A stretch of DNA of 64,000 nt, taken from the NCBI RefSeq assembly GCF_001039355.2, contig NW_019775846.1, positions 783,562 to 847,561 on the forward strand, given 5' to 3'. Below the pieces are notes generated by a model that saw nothing but the letters and a program-made list of their open reading frames with translations, was not told the origin of the DNA and did not search any database. This stretch comes from Lingula anatina (lineage: Eukaryota; Brachiopoda; Lingulata; Lingulida; Lingulidae). Of the stretch, positions 23,775 to 36,326 are shown piece after piece; position 1 is the stretch's first letter; each line of letters opens with the position of its first letter. Made by a program: the position numbers and the translations under genes.

Positions 23775-26700
23775 AATGTAATCCCCAAGGTGTGATCAGC
23801 ACAATATGGGCAGTTGGCACAACTTCTTGGAGTACATAGGGGGATTGCAATCAAGTTTTTGCAACCTGAAATGAGGTCAAAATCTGTTTATATTAAATCT
23901 GATGGTACACAGAACTTAAAAATGTTTGTCTGGTGAGATATACATGGTGTGGTGCTATATTTATGTATATAGGCACTAAATGGTATGTCAGTCAGGACAG
24001 GGAAAGGAACCAGCCCTGTCTGGAAGCATGATTGATTGCTGTAAACATGAGGTAATGGGGTTTCAAAGCAAAATATCTATAAACACCCTTTTCCATGTAA
24101 AGTTTTAGAGTAGTAAAGGTTTGTGTATATTAACTTGAAGTGGGACCCTGTATCTTCAAGTGGGTGGAGGTGTTTCACAATGATATGCAGATTTCAGAAA
24201 ATCAATAAATGCATTTTATGTTTATTCAAACAAGTTTCTAATTTGTACCTGGAGGAATTAATTAAGTTTGCCTTTCAACTACTTCATGCACTGAATACAA
24301 AATTGTAAATATTTCATTAAAAAGAAAAGTCTGGTAAGCAACAATTGTAGTAGTGGACCACCCAAAGCACTAAAAGCTTTTTCTAAATTTCTTGAGTGGG
24401 GTTCCTGTGGTTTCTTTTAATTTACAACATGCATGTAATGTTTTGTCCATTTCACAGGGAAAAAATGGAAGAGTAAAAAAGAAAGGCTAAATGAGACTTT
24501 GAAACTTAAACTTTAATTTTTTTCTACTCTAGCTGAAAGCTTTTAAGAAAAAGAGATGGGCTGAAATGTGAAGCAAATCTTTCTTTTCCAATTTCTAGCC
24601 CATTAAGGGGTGGTGAATCTGTAACGAGATGGCATGTGAGTTATCCAGCAAAAACAGCATCCAAGGGATTTCTTGGCTGTGGATGTATTTGTTCAGGTAA
24701 AGGCAGACGTGAAGTTTAATAGAGAACCAACGCACATACAGGAAGACCAAAAACAAGACCTGTTTTTGATGAAAATTCCCTGTTATTGTGACAGCTGGAA
24801 GTGAAAAGTGGAGTAGCATCCCCTAATTGCTATGTCTTGGGGCAGTTTACTTGAGGTGTCATTGATAAAAAAAAGACACCTGAAATCACATCTACTTAAA
24901 TTTTTGGATAGTTGATTTTGTCTCTCTTGTACAGGATTTGATAAACAAATGGAAATTAAAAGTGAAAATTATGGTCCTGCCTAAAGGAGATTTGGAAGAT
25001 AGAAAAGACACAGATAGCATTTTTTCTAAAAATTTTATAAGGACATTTCACTTTCTGTTATCATCAAAGCATTCCTCTTGATGTTGTGCTGTACAAAATT
25101 TAGATTCGACACTATGTAATGAAACAAATGTGCAAATTTAGGCCATTTAGATCTGTCTGGCATTTAGCAAGGAGGAAGTATATTTCTGCATGCAGACCTT
25201 TTGTAATTTAACACCCCCCCCCCCAAAAAAAAAAAAAAAAAAACATGAAAGCAAATAATGAGTGAAAAACATATAATTGCATTAAATGTATAAAAGTCAT
25301 TCCAGAGTATAATCCCTTTTTTTCATTCTCTTCAGGTGAAAGAAAGGCAACTCTTTAACTAGTGAATGTTTCTGTTCAAGAGAGTATATGGATGGTTGCA
25401 TACCTTATGCTGTATGTCTCTGATGAAAAACAAAACACTGACAAGATAGAAAGTTCAAAGGAAACACAGCAACCAATTTTTATAAATTGTTTTCAGGTTG
25501 TTTTACTGTTGGAAAGTACTTATTACACACTACTATACATTTCACTGTTTTTACAGAACATGTCTTGTGAGAAGGAATGATTGGTTTGGAACAGAGGAAA
25601 TAAAGGGAAACACACTTTTCAGGAAAATTTTGATTTTTTTTTTTTTTTTTCACAATTTCACTTCATTCATGTGAAAGGTCAATATTTTCCACATACTTAA
25701 TGGTCAAAGAAATGTTAAATGCCATGCATGAAAAATACAAGTTGGTTGCTGGTAATGCAATCATTGTGGTTGAACCATGCTGTCTTCTGATGGACATTAA
25801 AGTTGCTGTTTTCTGCAAGACCACTAGCAGGCAACAATGCATGTCAGTATTGACTTTTCTGATAACCTATGTTCAGTTAACCATGAAAAGTGTTGATTGT
25901 AGTGCCCATTTGTAGCTATAAGATTATCTGTCTGAGTTGTGAATAGAAAGTATCGATTGTGCGTGAAATACGAAAGAAAATTGTAACTCCCTGTTGCTTA
26001 TCAGATAGCCATGGCTTAAAGCAATGTGACTAACATGACAAATGGTAAGTGATCAAGGACTAATTGCATTGTTTGTCTCTGGTTAATTGTTCTGGGTTAA
26101 TTTATTGGGAAAATTCATCCACTCAAAACACTGCACACAAGTGTGTTATTAGATTAAATTGGAATTGCAGAGTTGTCTGAGACTTGCAGGTATTGGTAAA
26201 CTTGGAATGCCACGCTCATTGCTCATTTTTAAAAGCATTTTGCTAAACCCCCTCCATTATCTTATAAATTTGCAGCCAGAATGCTCATTTATAATCCATA
26301 TGTACCCCAGAGCACCCCAGGTATATTGTACAAACCACAGTCAATACTCTCTGTCTTTTTCAATAAAGGGTAATTAATTTGAAACCAAGCATGAACTTTC
26401 TCAATTCAGCTAATAGAAAATCCAATAATGCTTTTTTATTAAAAAGCAAATATTGGCCCTGTATCATAGCTATTTAAACAACATGAAAGAATGGATTCTG
26501 GTGTAAATGAACTGTGCTTTGCTGTGGATAGGGATAATTGTGCTCAGTTCACACCTCTAAATATGACTGACAGAAAATCTCAATCTACAACCAGTCCAAA
26601 ACTTGTAATTCAGCACATTTGTAATTTGGTGGTGGTAATTAAAAAGAATGATAATGATAAAAAGAAGGCTTCAGTTCAAATATAAGACAAATTTTGACCA

Positions 26701-27028
26701 AGAAATGTAGAGCAAGAATGTGAAAAAGTGATACTTTTAAGTCGATATTACATGTATACATGCCTTTCTATCTAATTTTTTATAAATGTATATGCCATTT
26801 GAAATGTTGTTTTCTATAACTTATACAAGTGGCATACAAACTGCAAACAGTGTGAAAAGCACCAAGTAGTTCTAGGCCGCACCTGTAGCTTCAACAAGTG
26901 ATCAATAAGTTGTCATTGGTTCACTTCTAAATATAACACTACCATAATTTACACCTTTCCTGATAATTAAAACACATTCCAAAGACCTTGTTCCATATGC
27001 TTTTCATCCAGAAATGCAACCTTATTAA

Positions 27029-27586
27029 CAGGCCTACCCAACTACCAGACTCGGCACCTAAGGATCCTGAATTAACCGGTATATCGGACCACGCTACCCG
27101 TTTTCAAGGTGTGTGTCAGATCGCATTTCGGAGTATCATACACCAGAAAAAATTTTGTAGCACGACTGCGGGCTCATCCACACTCGGTTGAACAACCTTA
27201 AACTGTACTCTTACTTTAGAGTAGGCCTACTCCATTTTATTGTCTCTATGGGGATATATGGGGACTTTACGACATTCGGTTTGAATGTTTTAACCACTTT
27301 TGATAGGGCTTTTTTTGCATTGTATTAGATTAATGTGGCAGTCTAAGGTGCATCTAGGTGGCTTTCAAATTTATGCACCCGGTTTTAAAATTATATAGCG
27401 ATTTTACGACAATCGTTTACTATCCAATCAAGGTGACAGCCGAGCATGCCAAGGCTCATCCTGTCGGTGTTCTGGCTGATACTCCGAAATGCGATCTGAC
27501 ACACACCTTGAAAACGGGTAGTGTGGTCCGATATACCGGTTAATTCAGGATCCTTAGGTGCCGAGTCTGGTAGTTGGTTAGGCCTG
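27029..27586. mobile_element. 558-bp non-autonomous DNA transposon with 110-bp terminal inverted repeats
   Basis: The arms 27029-27138 and 27477-27586 are inverted copies that differ at only about two bases. They begin CAGGCCTA and are flanked by ATTAA on both sides (27024-27028 and 27587-27591), a clear 5-bp target duplication. The interior carries no transposase. The two similar short ORFs inside it, one per strand, are the two arms read in opposite directions. Confidence 0.9.
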
Positions 27587-27591
27587 ATTAA

Positions 27592-30500
27592 GCTGGACAG
27601 AATTTTAAGGACGCAGTCCATTTTTGTCCAATTTGTTCATGCTTTTTGATAAATCATTGGAATCTTTCAGAAGATTATTTTAATGTACACAGCAGTCGCT
27701 CAAGCTTTTTTTTTTTAAATAACCAACTAAAAACAATCATTTGATAAATGATTTTAGACAATATTCAAGTTATTCTGGAAGCAAAAATTAAAATTGCATT
27801 AATTCACTCATTTTAAGTTGGGGGCAAGAAAGAGGAGTTAGACATTGACAGCAATTACAATTATAAACTCATTGTGCTATCAGTAAATTACAGTACTCAA
27901 AGAATGAAAGATAACAAAATCCAAATCAGAACCCATAATGACTTTTCTTTCTTTGTAATTGCTTTTTCAGAAGCTACTTTAACTGCCTTGTCATTACAAT
28001 CAAATACCTGTAACAAAAACAGACAGTGAGTTTCCAACAGAGCACCCATAATTTTGATTTAATCTTAGTTTCCATTCCAATGGCTACAGGTAGCAGAGTG
28101 GCTCTGAGCTAATAAATCATCATAAATGGCATGGTCAGTTATTGTGCTCAATGTGTGTTGATTACAGTGAATTACTTCACCATATGGGTTTCCTGTTTCC
28201 CAGCATAATAATAATGGGAAATGAAGGCTGATATACTGCCTGATTGTGCCACAGATAAAAAAAGATTGTTTGTCAAATCAAGCAAGTGTCATTGGCTACT
28301 ATGAGTTTTTTTTTTTTATAAAGTCACTTGTATTATGTGTGTCAAAATTTTGAAATAGTGAACATTTTTAAAGTACTTTCACATGCAAAGTTAAATAAAA
28401 ATATTTTACTTCAATTTTTTTCTCAGATAGGTTGGAAAGGAACAGAATAAAAGCTGTAGGCAGCCCATCATAAATCTGAGAAAAATATAATCATGCACCA
28501 GTACTGAAGATTTCTGTGCAGTTTGTTCTTGATGAAATATTAATTTGAGTACATCAAAGAAAGAGAGGGAAATTTGTTCTGCCATCTCCCCCCCCCCTCC
28601 CCCATCCCAATAAAAATGTAATGGGTAACCATAATTGTAGGTCTTTAAAACATGGCATGCTACAGACTTTTAGATGTAGAAGTTTGTAATGGGGAAAATG
28701 GTGGTGAACCACAGAACTTCAAAAGATTATCTAGAAAACATGCTCAGCATTAAATAAATGAAGTTTGAAGTTGACATTGTGCATTATGGGGAAAGAGGTT
28801 GTGAAAGTACAATCAAAATCTTTTTAATTGATTATTTTGTGCCAGTGATATTCTTTTTAGATATAAAATCAAAGTTTTCTCATTTGAAATGGTATTCTGA
28901 TAGTAAGTGCACATTTATATGGCCCTATCATTTTCAGTTTCAGTGTAGACAAAACAAATTTCTGCTTGATTTGAGGAGTCTGATGTGGAAATATTATCCT
29001 GCTTGTCCTTTGGGAACTTTTGTGAAACTGCTTTTGAAAAGTTCACTGGATGTCATGCGATGACCCATTTTCCTCCATGGGCAGACTAAAAGGTTCTGAT
29101 GTGTTCTTTTTGATATCATTGTAATCAAATAGTTTCCAGCTCAGCATTAGTCATCCTATGCACAGTGTATGCACATCTCTGTTCCGTTCTGTAAGGTGGA
29201 TTGATACAGAGCTTGTGAGTGGTTGATTGCTGTGGCATTATGTATATTAGACACATTTTTCTTTTTTAAATAGTGATATATTATCATGCTTAGAATAAGC
29301 TTAAGCGGCTTAAATGTCTGGCATGCCTACTGAAGCTGCTAAATGATAATTAATTAATTACACCCTAGCAGCTTCAGTAGGCATGACAGACATCTAAGCC
29401 GTTGAAGTTGATTGCAATTTAGCGAGAATCCTCTTGGAGATAGATCGATCCACAGTTAGTACAATAGGGTCTGGTCCCTTAGTCTGTATTTCACAGCTCT
29501 CAATCCCCGTCTGCAGTAGGACAGATAAAAAACTAAGAAGATGAAAGTTTACATTGATTCCCCTCTCTCATTGGTCATAAAGATAAAACTGAATATCGGA
29601 ACAAAAACTTTAAAATCAAGTAAGTTACATGTATATTGCACATTCACTTTCAAGTGGTTTTTCATTTTCTGTGCAACACAGACGACATTTTTAACCTACC
29701 AACATTTTTTCTTCTCCAGAAATTTGTTATTTCAGGAAGCAGCAGTTCCTTTGGTTCCACATAAGTGCATGGCTGGTGTTTGTCGAAGGAAGGCCATTGT
29801 CTCAAAGTCATTGAAGCATATCTTTGTGAAGGATGGCAAACAGACTCTGCATTCATCAACATTTTAGAAAAAAAGCAGTAAGACATTGATTTCATTTATC
29901 ACCCCCCTTATTATTCATAATATAATGTGCAATGTCATTCAAATTCTTTATGCATTTCTTTACTGTAATAATAAAAAGGGAGCAAAAAAAAAAAAAAAAT
30001 TGTGCAGATTCTTCATCTTTCAGTGATCAGGCTTTTTAAAACTATGAGCAGTCTTGCTGTATACAATGGAACATAGAGATTGATTTTTAATTCTTGCGCT
30101 ACACCTTGATCTTTTCGCTCTCTTGTTTTTTCCCTTTGATCATAACAAGTTTTATTGCTAAGAACATTTTAATGAACTCAAAAGGGAAGATCAAATTTGT
30201 GAAGTTCAAGTAATGCAGGAAATGCTAGGAGAAGTAAAAGTAGAGTATATTAATAACAAGTGAAATCAGATCGCTGGCTGGCAAAGTTTAGCCAGCAGCT
30301 AAAAAAGGAATCTTTCCCCAATAAAATTCCCATTGATAAAACAATGTAAAAGCTTTCAAGTGGATTAGTTTACGCTTCTTTGCATCTCTTCATCTCTGTC
30401 TATATGTTTCATTCCATTCAAGATTGCTTAATTAAATGAAAATGTTATCCTTATCTGCTGTGTAGTGCAGTGAATCAGAATAGGGTTTGTGGAGGGTATG

Positions 30501-33473
30501 TAAAGCAGATTGTACATGTACGTGGCCTATACAATTTTCCTGAATTTTTCTGTTATTTTTACAGGGAGGTGTACTCAGACTTGATTAGAACAAGGATGTT
30601 GAAGATATACATCCTTGATTAGACATAATATGTTGTATGCAAGCATTTGAATTGTAGAATTGCTTCCATTTAAGAAATAGTTAAGTTGCAAAACTGGTAT
30701 GACTAATAATTGATTACATGAATAATTTTAAAAATCAGTTTGTTTCTTCTCAGACATCAAAGCTGTTTAGTGAGCTGTTATCTTGAATGGATTACTCACA
30801 TCTATCCTTCATTTCATCTATAACAGATTGCTGATGAGCACTGATAAGAATTGATTTTTTAACTCCATGAATATTTGCCAACTGGCAGGTTATGATAATT
30901 TGTCCTCACAGCTGCCATTGTGAACCATGCAATTGTACTGTCAGAAGACATATGTCATGTTAAAAATGAGGATCAATAAAATGTATGTCATGTATACCGT
31001 CTCTATAAAACTGTATATATCTTGACCTCTCTCTCTCTGTACTACTGTTTAAAATGCATTATCAAGTAGTTGGAGGTATTTCACATGAGTAATAAACTCA
31101 ATAATTTAGATATTAGTCTGTAGTCTCCAAGATGTGATATATTTAAAATATTTATTTTTCAGCCTACTTTAACTGTCTTGTGTAATTATTATGTAAGCAT
31201 TGGTGTAAGACTTGTGAATAAATGTTGCCCTGGAAGACTTATTAGAAGATTAGATTGGTATTTCATGAAAAACCTGTATAATGCATCACACTTTTTAATC
31301 ACTTTATTTCTTCGGCTTCTGTAGAGAATCCTTACTAAGTCCAACACAAATACAGATATGGCACATACAAGCCTGCTGTTCAGATGAAATGTTAGCCCAT
31401 GTAATCAGATTTAATCTATGGTATTAGTTAAGGCGTGATGGGTTAGCATAACTGGCAAGCCTTAAAACATAACCTATTATACAGTTAATGTCATTAAAAG
31501 GTGATGGCATATTGACTGGAACCCCAGTATTTTTAGCCATATGGGATTATGATGACTACACCCCAGCTTGCATCATTTAGTAACCAACATCTGGACTCAG
31601 AATTATCTAGAAAATTAATAGTGAATTATAGACTGAGATCTTCATTGCAATTCCTCACACATAAATCATGAATGGTTTGATCTAGCATCCGAAGTCACTT
31701 ACACTTGAGCTTTATATGTATGTTAGTATGTCCAGGTGAAAATTTAAATAAACTGCAGCGACTTGACCTAAATTTATGAAATTTACAAAATCACAAGATC
31801 AGAATTTAGAAAATTTGAGAAAAATTATGAATCAAAGAAAAATCAACATTATCTCAAATTGAAAGAATATCTATTCTACAGCTTAAACTTAAAGGCAAAT
31901 AAAGTGTGTTAGAACTAACTAAAGGAAAAGAATGAATTTTCGTGGAAATTTGAGTATACTCTATCCAAACAATTGAAAAAATTACAATCTGTGAATTCCA
32001 TTTTCTACTTATAACTCTCTAATTTTAACCATCACAACTAAAATTCTCCAGTCTCTTTCTAGATCTTTATGGCAAGGCAAGAGTGACTCAAAAACTACAA
32101 ACTTAGGTTTGTATATTGTTATTGTGAATGCCTCATGCAGTGATTAAGGTTAAAGTGTTGAAATATCCAGAAAAATTAATATCTTGCTTTATCGAGATCT
32201 AATGCTCAATCTGTGTCTTTAAAGAAGAAAAAAAAAAATTCAATTTGACCTAAAGGACTACAAGTCCATTTACTATGTGTTTCTTTCTATTTAAATATTT
32301 TAATAATGGATTTGATACATTAAAAATCTTCTGTAAAAATGCTCCAAATGCTTCCCAATGATAATAGTACAATTTTGGCTGGACAGCAATCAATCAAGGC
32401 ACTCCTTTACAGCTTTGTTTTTTTTTTCTTTCAGTTACATCCAGTAGTATGCTGACATCTGCTCAACTTTAATGTTCCATGTCCCAAACAGGAAGCTCTT
32501 GAACATGTCAGGCTTTAAAACTGCTGCCAAAATATTTTCAGACATGAGCTTTTGCATGTTTCTCACAGAAGGAAAGCTTACAGATTTTGTTTTAAAGGAT
32601 ACCTCTTATTGTACATATGACTATCATTTCTTAAAGGAAATTTGGATGGAGTGGGGTGGAAGAAAATGCTATGGCAACTCAATGAAATTAAATGTGGAGA
32701 TATTTTTCTAACATAACCTTTAGCCTGTCATTTATCTTATCATTGCTCAATGCATGCACAATGGAAGAGATTATTAAAAGTCAAAGAGCATATTTCAAAA
32801 GACGTGTTAAAATTTTCAAACTAGTTTTGGGTTGAACAACTTCCTCCCCTGTGCAGTATATTACTGAGATGGAACTGTCAGTGGATGAAAACAAACAAGA
32901 CTGCTGTGATTAATGAAAGTTACCTGCAGATGTAGTAACTTCCTTTGATCTTGTCCAAATTTGGGTGCAAGTTCAGCCAGAAGTGAATTTAAATGAGTTT
33001 ATTTATGCTTTCTGTAAAAGCACAGCTTCCTCAGTAAATGTTGTTTGAAAACCGGAGTATTTACTTAATGTGTAATGACCATTGTTGATTTAATCAAAAG
33101 TAAACTCTTAGTCACTATGTTTGGTAGTATTGTGGCTACCTTTTTCATGAGACAGGTGAAAGTATTATGAAAATTCAAAGCACTGTTTTGATTCCAGTGG
33201 ATATTCATTTATGAAATATTTAACTGCCCTATGAGGAACTGGAAATCAAATCACCCCTCCCTTTTCAATATAGGAGAGTTTTGATTGAGAGCATCAGATA
33301 TGTATTAACTAAATGGAAGTGCTCTTAGAATATGTGAGCCTTTGGGAATTTGAAATGGGCTTTAGGCTTTTATGCAGCTTTTATCAAGATCTTATAAGTT
33401 CATTTCACTTAAAATCAAAAGCAAATTTACTAGCTATACGCAACTGCACAGAAACTAAGTTTTATATAAGAAA
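27592..33473. other. Gene-poor intergenic stretch
   Basis: No protein-coding gene is supported. The longest frames (28758-29063 and 29541-29867) lack recognisable similarity and consistent codon character. The hairpin at 29302-29405 is listed separately. Confidence 0.45.
29302..29405 (+). ncRNA. Hairpin with 40-bp stem and 24-nt loop, candidate pre-miRNA
   Basis: Arm 29302-29341 pairs with 29366-29405 around a 24-nt loop (29342-29365). There are about three mismatches and one G-U pair, including A-C and G-A internal mismatches. Stem length, loop size and scattered mismatches fit a metazoan pri-miRNA. I did not match either arm to a known miRNA. It could instead be a small foldback element; no target duplication was obvious. 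Confidence 0.4.
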
Positions 33474-33474
33474 A

Positions 33475-34110
33475 AAATGAATAATAATGATAATTTATTT
33501 TATATATGGCACATTCCATTTAGGCATTAAAATCCCAATATGCTAGAAATGACAAAATAAAAGCTTAAATCATAAATTGCTTATTAAAGTTATACTTCTT
33601 AGTTATAAATGACAAAATACAAACTAAAAATCATAAATCGCTTACTAAAGTTATAGTTCTTACTTCTAAATTAATGAGCCTTGGAGTTACTAATGTTGAT
33701 CGGGAATAATTTAAAGGCCGGAAGACTTAAAACAATAAAACTTTACTGTATCAATTACTATGAACTGATTTAGAAATGTAGATCTTTAAGAGTTTCTTTA
33801 AAAATTCAAAGTCATTCACAGTTCTTAGATCAGTAGGTTGATTATTCCATAACTTATGTGTATATATTGTAAATGCACATTCACCATTATACTCAGTAAT
33901 TGTTAGCTTTTTTTCCTCAAAAACAGAAAGTAAATGATTAAAAGTGGAAGTCTTAATGATGCATCCCTCCTGGTGTGGGAGATGAAGTTTCGATATATAT
34001 ATATATATATATTGGTGATTCTTCTCTATGACTACTTTATCAATTATGCATAATAATTTAGACAATATCCTTTCTTTAACAAGCATCCAGTGAGCCCGAC
34101 TATTAATAGC
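33475..34110 (-). mobile_element. Decayed LINE (CR1/L2/Jockey-like) 3' end
   Basis: The minus-strand frame from about 34107 to 33751 reads HWMLVKERI, then FTIYTHKLWNNQPTDLR and FLKKLLKIYI. These match the conserved end of non-LTR reverse-transcriptase ORF2 (HWLPVxxRI, AFSxxAPKLWNxLPxxLR, FKxxLKxxLF). An AT dinucleotide run interrupts it at 33995-34012. Downstream on the minus strand are a 60-bp tandem duplication and an ATT-rich tail near 33475-33500, as expected of a LINE 3' UTR. It is a 5'-truncated fossil with no intact polymerase. Confidence 0.65.
33547..33666. repeat. Two tandem 60-bp units
   Basis: Copies 33547-33606 and 33607-33666 start with AAATGACAAAATA and share ATCATAAAT and ACTAAAG/ATTAAAG blocks. 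They lie in the presumed 3' UTR of the LINE fragment. Confidence 0.75.
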
Positions 34111-34548
34111 AATATAAATTATAGGCAATACATAAACACACACACACACATATACTAATAAAATGAAGATGGACACACAGCACCATAAATGGATGACTTA
34201 TTCTGTCCATTCTTATAGATGCAATATTGTAAATGTTATACAAAATTTCTGAAACATTCAAAATAGAAGAATTTTCATGAATTTATAAATTTGCATAATT
34301 GTGAGAGAAATTATAGACACTCAAAAAACTGCACTGACAATGGGGATCTACCAAGGCCGTCAGCACTCTGTGATGTCATATGAGACTAGATAATGTACAA
34401 GAATCCATAAGGATGAAGCTGTGTGCTGGGAATGTCCTCTTGGAAATTAAGCAATCCAAAACTGATATCCCAGATATACTTAATATGTACCATTGTGCAA
34501 TAAAATGTAATTCGACAAAACTATGGAGAAAATAAGCAGAAATATAAT

Positions 34549-34718
34549 CAGGCCCGTAGCCAGGGGTGGGTTTCGGGGGGTTCGAAAGAACTGCCCCTTT
34601 TGCTGGGAAAAGGTCCACTCTGGGTAAAATTTGATCTAGGTACATTAAGTTTTTATGGGAAAAGGTCCACTTTTTCAGAAAAAGAACCCCCCTTTTGAAA
34701 TTGCTGGCTACGGGCCTG
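34549..34718. mobile_element. 170-bp MITE with CAGGCCCGTAGCCAG termini
   Basis: The terminal inverted repeats are CAGGCCCGTAGCCAG at the left and its complement at the right. TATAAT flanks both ends (34543-34548 and 34719-34724), a 6-bp target duplication. Inside, GGGAAAAGGTCCACT occurs twice in direct orientation. No coding sequence. Confidence 0.85.
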
Positions 34719-34724
34719 TATAAT

Positions 34725-35940
34725 GATCCATGGTTTAATTCTGTCAGCTTATATTGGTTGCTGTAAATGAACTTGTTAGTCTGCCATTATTTCTGATCCC
34801 ACTCTCCTCCAAATCTCGGGAAATCTCGATTGATTTAATGCTTAGTCATGGGACTTGGGGCAATCTCAGAAAATCCCTATTATTCACTAGCAAAAAATCA
34901 AAAGTATAAATGTAATAAGTGGTATAATCAGTTGTTGAAACTGGATGAGTAGTGTCACAATGTTGCCTCGCGCATTAACTGTTTAGATTCAGTCCCATGG
35001 GTAACATTATACAGTGCAACTGTTAACGCAATATTTCAAATTGTGCATTGCCCTTTCATATGATATCCCTTAAGTGTTACTGTCATTTATCTGTCCAGGG
35101 AATCTCAGAAAGAAACAGACATCCCTCCCCCCTTACATATACAAAATGTATGAGTAAGAAAGCCCTCATTTTTTAGTGCAGACTGTGGACATTAAGGTGA
35201 GTTCAGGAGCAGATGGCACACCCTCCACTCTCCACCCTCCCTTACTTTGCCTACCCCCCACCCCCCACCCCCACCCACCCTCAAATAAAACGAGAGAGAG
35301 AGAGGTCCTGGCTGCATGCTGGACTTGCCATATATATATATATACACACATATGACAATCCTTAATATTCATCATTAACAGGCAGTTTGATTAACCACAC
35401 ATCTCAGATGTAGCTTTATTGAGTAAATCCAAGTAGTGTTCAGTTTTATGGCAGGATAATATGCATAATGATAGCCATATTAATACAGTGTCACTGACAT
35501 TTATTAGCTAAATGCTAATGGCATACTAGTGGTCTTTGTGTAGTTGTGTTAGTCACACAATTGTGGCATGAAAGTACCTAGTCTAAATTTCTGAATTATA
35601 AGTCTGTACTTTCCACCTTAAGTGTAGATGAATGTAATATAAATCAATGCTAATTTTTTAATGAATAATAATTGCAATTAATTTGCACACTTAGGCCTAC
35701 AATAATCAACTTTTTGTTGGTAAATTTTTTCGCTTATCACAAAACTTTAAAAAGTGGAGTGGTTAAGGATACAAATAAATGTTTTAATTTTATGAAAAAT
35801 TACACTGTGGACATTCTCTCATTTCCCCAGCGTAGCCATGTCACATTGCTTGGAATGCTCCTTACCTGTCACCTACTGCAACACAATCTGCAAGTACCAT
35901 AATTTAGTGACTTCACCTCTACCACAATCAGCAATTCCTG
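34725..35940. other. Intergenic DNA before KIAA2012
   Basis: No coding exon was seen. It includes a C-rich low-complexity tract at about 35219-35281 followed by short AG and TA runs. Confidence 0.45.
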
Positions 35941-35956
35941 ACTGGAGCAACTGCTG

Positions 35957-35983
35957 CACGTGACGTCACGGGCACCCAGCAAC
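35957..35983 (+). promoter_or_regulatory. E-box/CRE/X-box-like cluster upstream of KIAA2012
   Basis: CACGTG (35957-35962) overlaps a palindromic cAMP-response element TGACGTCA (35961-35968). GGCACCCAGCAAC (35971-35983) follows; its right half AGCAAC fits the RFX X-box half-site RGYAAC, while the left half is imperfect. The cluster sits about 245 bp before the start codon, in a GC-richer patch that is probably the promoter. Confidence 0.45.
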
Positions 35984-36227
35984 AGCAAACAATATGGAGG
36001 GCAGCGGATGTAGGACGTCTCATTGTCAGTTAATAATCGATTTTATCACTCACTGCCAAGAAACCAAATATTGGAGTTAAAATGGAGATAAAATGACCTA
36101 GTGATGTTATATAAGAGTTGTCGATCTATTGTCTGGGTTTGGGAAAAAGTCTAACGCAGTTGAAAAACTTTGGATGAAACTTCGTCCAGTTGTGGCCCCG
36201 TTCTCAGACTCGAGAAAGCATTGAAAG

Positions 36228-36326
36228 ATGACAAGTGGTTTGATGAACCTGTCGCTCCTCAGCCGAGGAATCGGGGAAGTGCAACAAAATGGACACGAAA
36301 AAGTGGAGGTTAAACTTGAACCTGAG
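36228..36326 (+). CDS. KIAA2012: KIAA2012 exon 1
   Basis: ATG at 36228 begins 33 codons ending at donor gtaggt, phase 0. It encodes MNLSLLSRGIGEV and VEVKLEPE. A second in-frame ATG at codon 6 could also serve as the start. Identity rests on the match to the human N-terminus. Confidence 0.85.

Larger units (their letters stand above)
18376..27028. other. Gene-poor intergenic stretch
   Basis: The open frames are short, do not resemble known proteins and lack consistent splice context. It contains CA repeats, poly-A and poly-C tracts and an ATT repeat, listed separately. No gene is supported. Confidence 0.5.

Noticed and set aside
26988-27621. Two similar small ORFs containing LPDSAPKDPELTG, one on each strand
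   Set aside because: They are the two inverted arms of the transposon at 27029-27586, not a gene pair.
28758-29063. 101-codon plus-strand ORF
   Set aside because: No recognisable domain or homologue and no flanking gene structure.
29541-29867. 108-codon plus-strand ORF
   Set aside because: No similarity, biased to Phe/Lys/Leu as expected in AT-rich DNA, and no supporting splice structure.
34574-34600. GGTTCGAA resembling a tRNA T-loop
   Set aside because: It lies inside the MITE at 34549-34718 and no cloverleaf can be formed around it.
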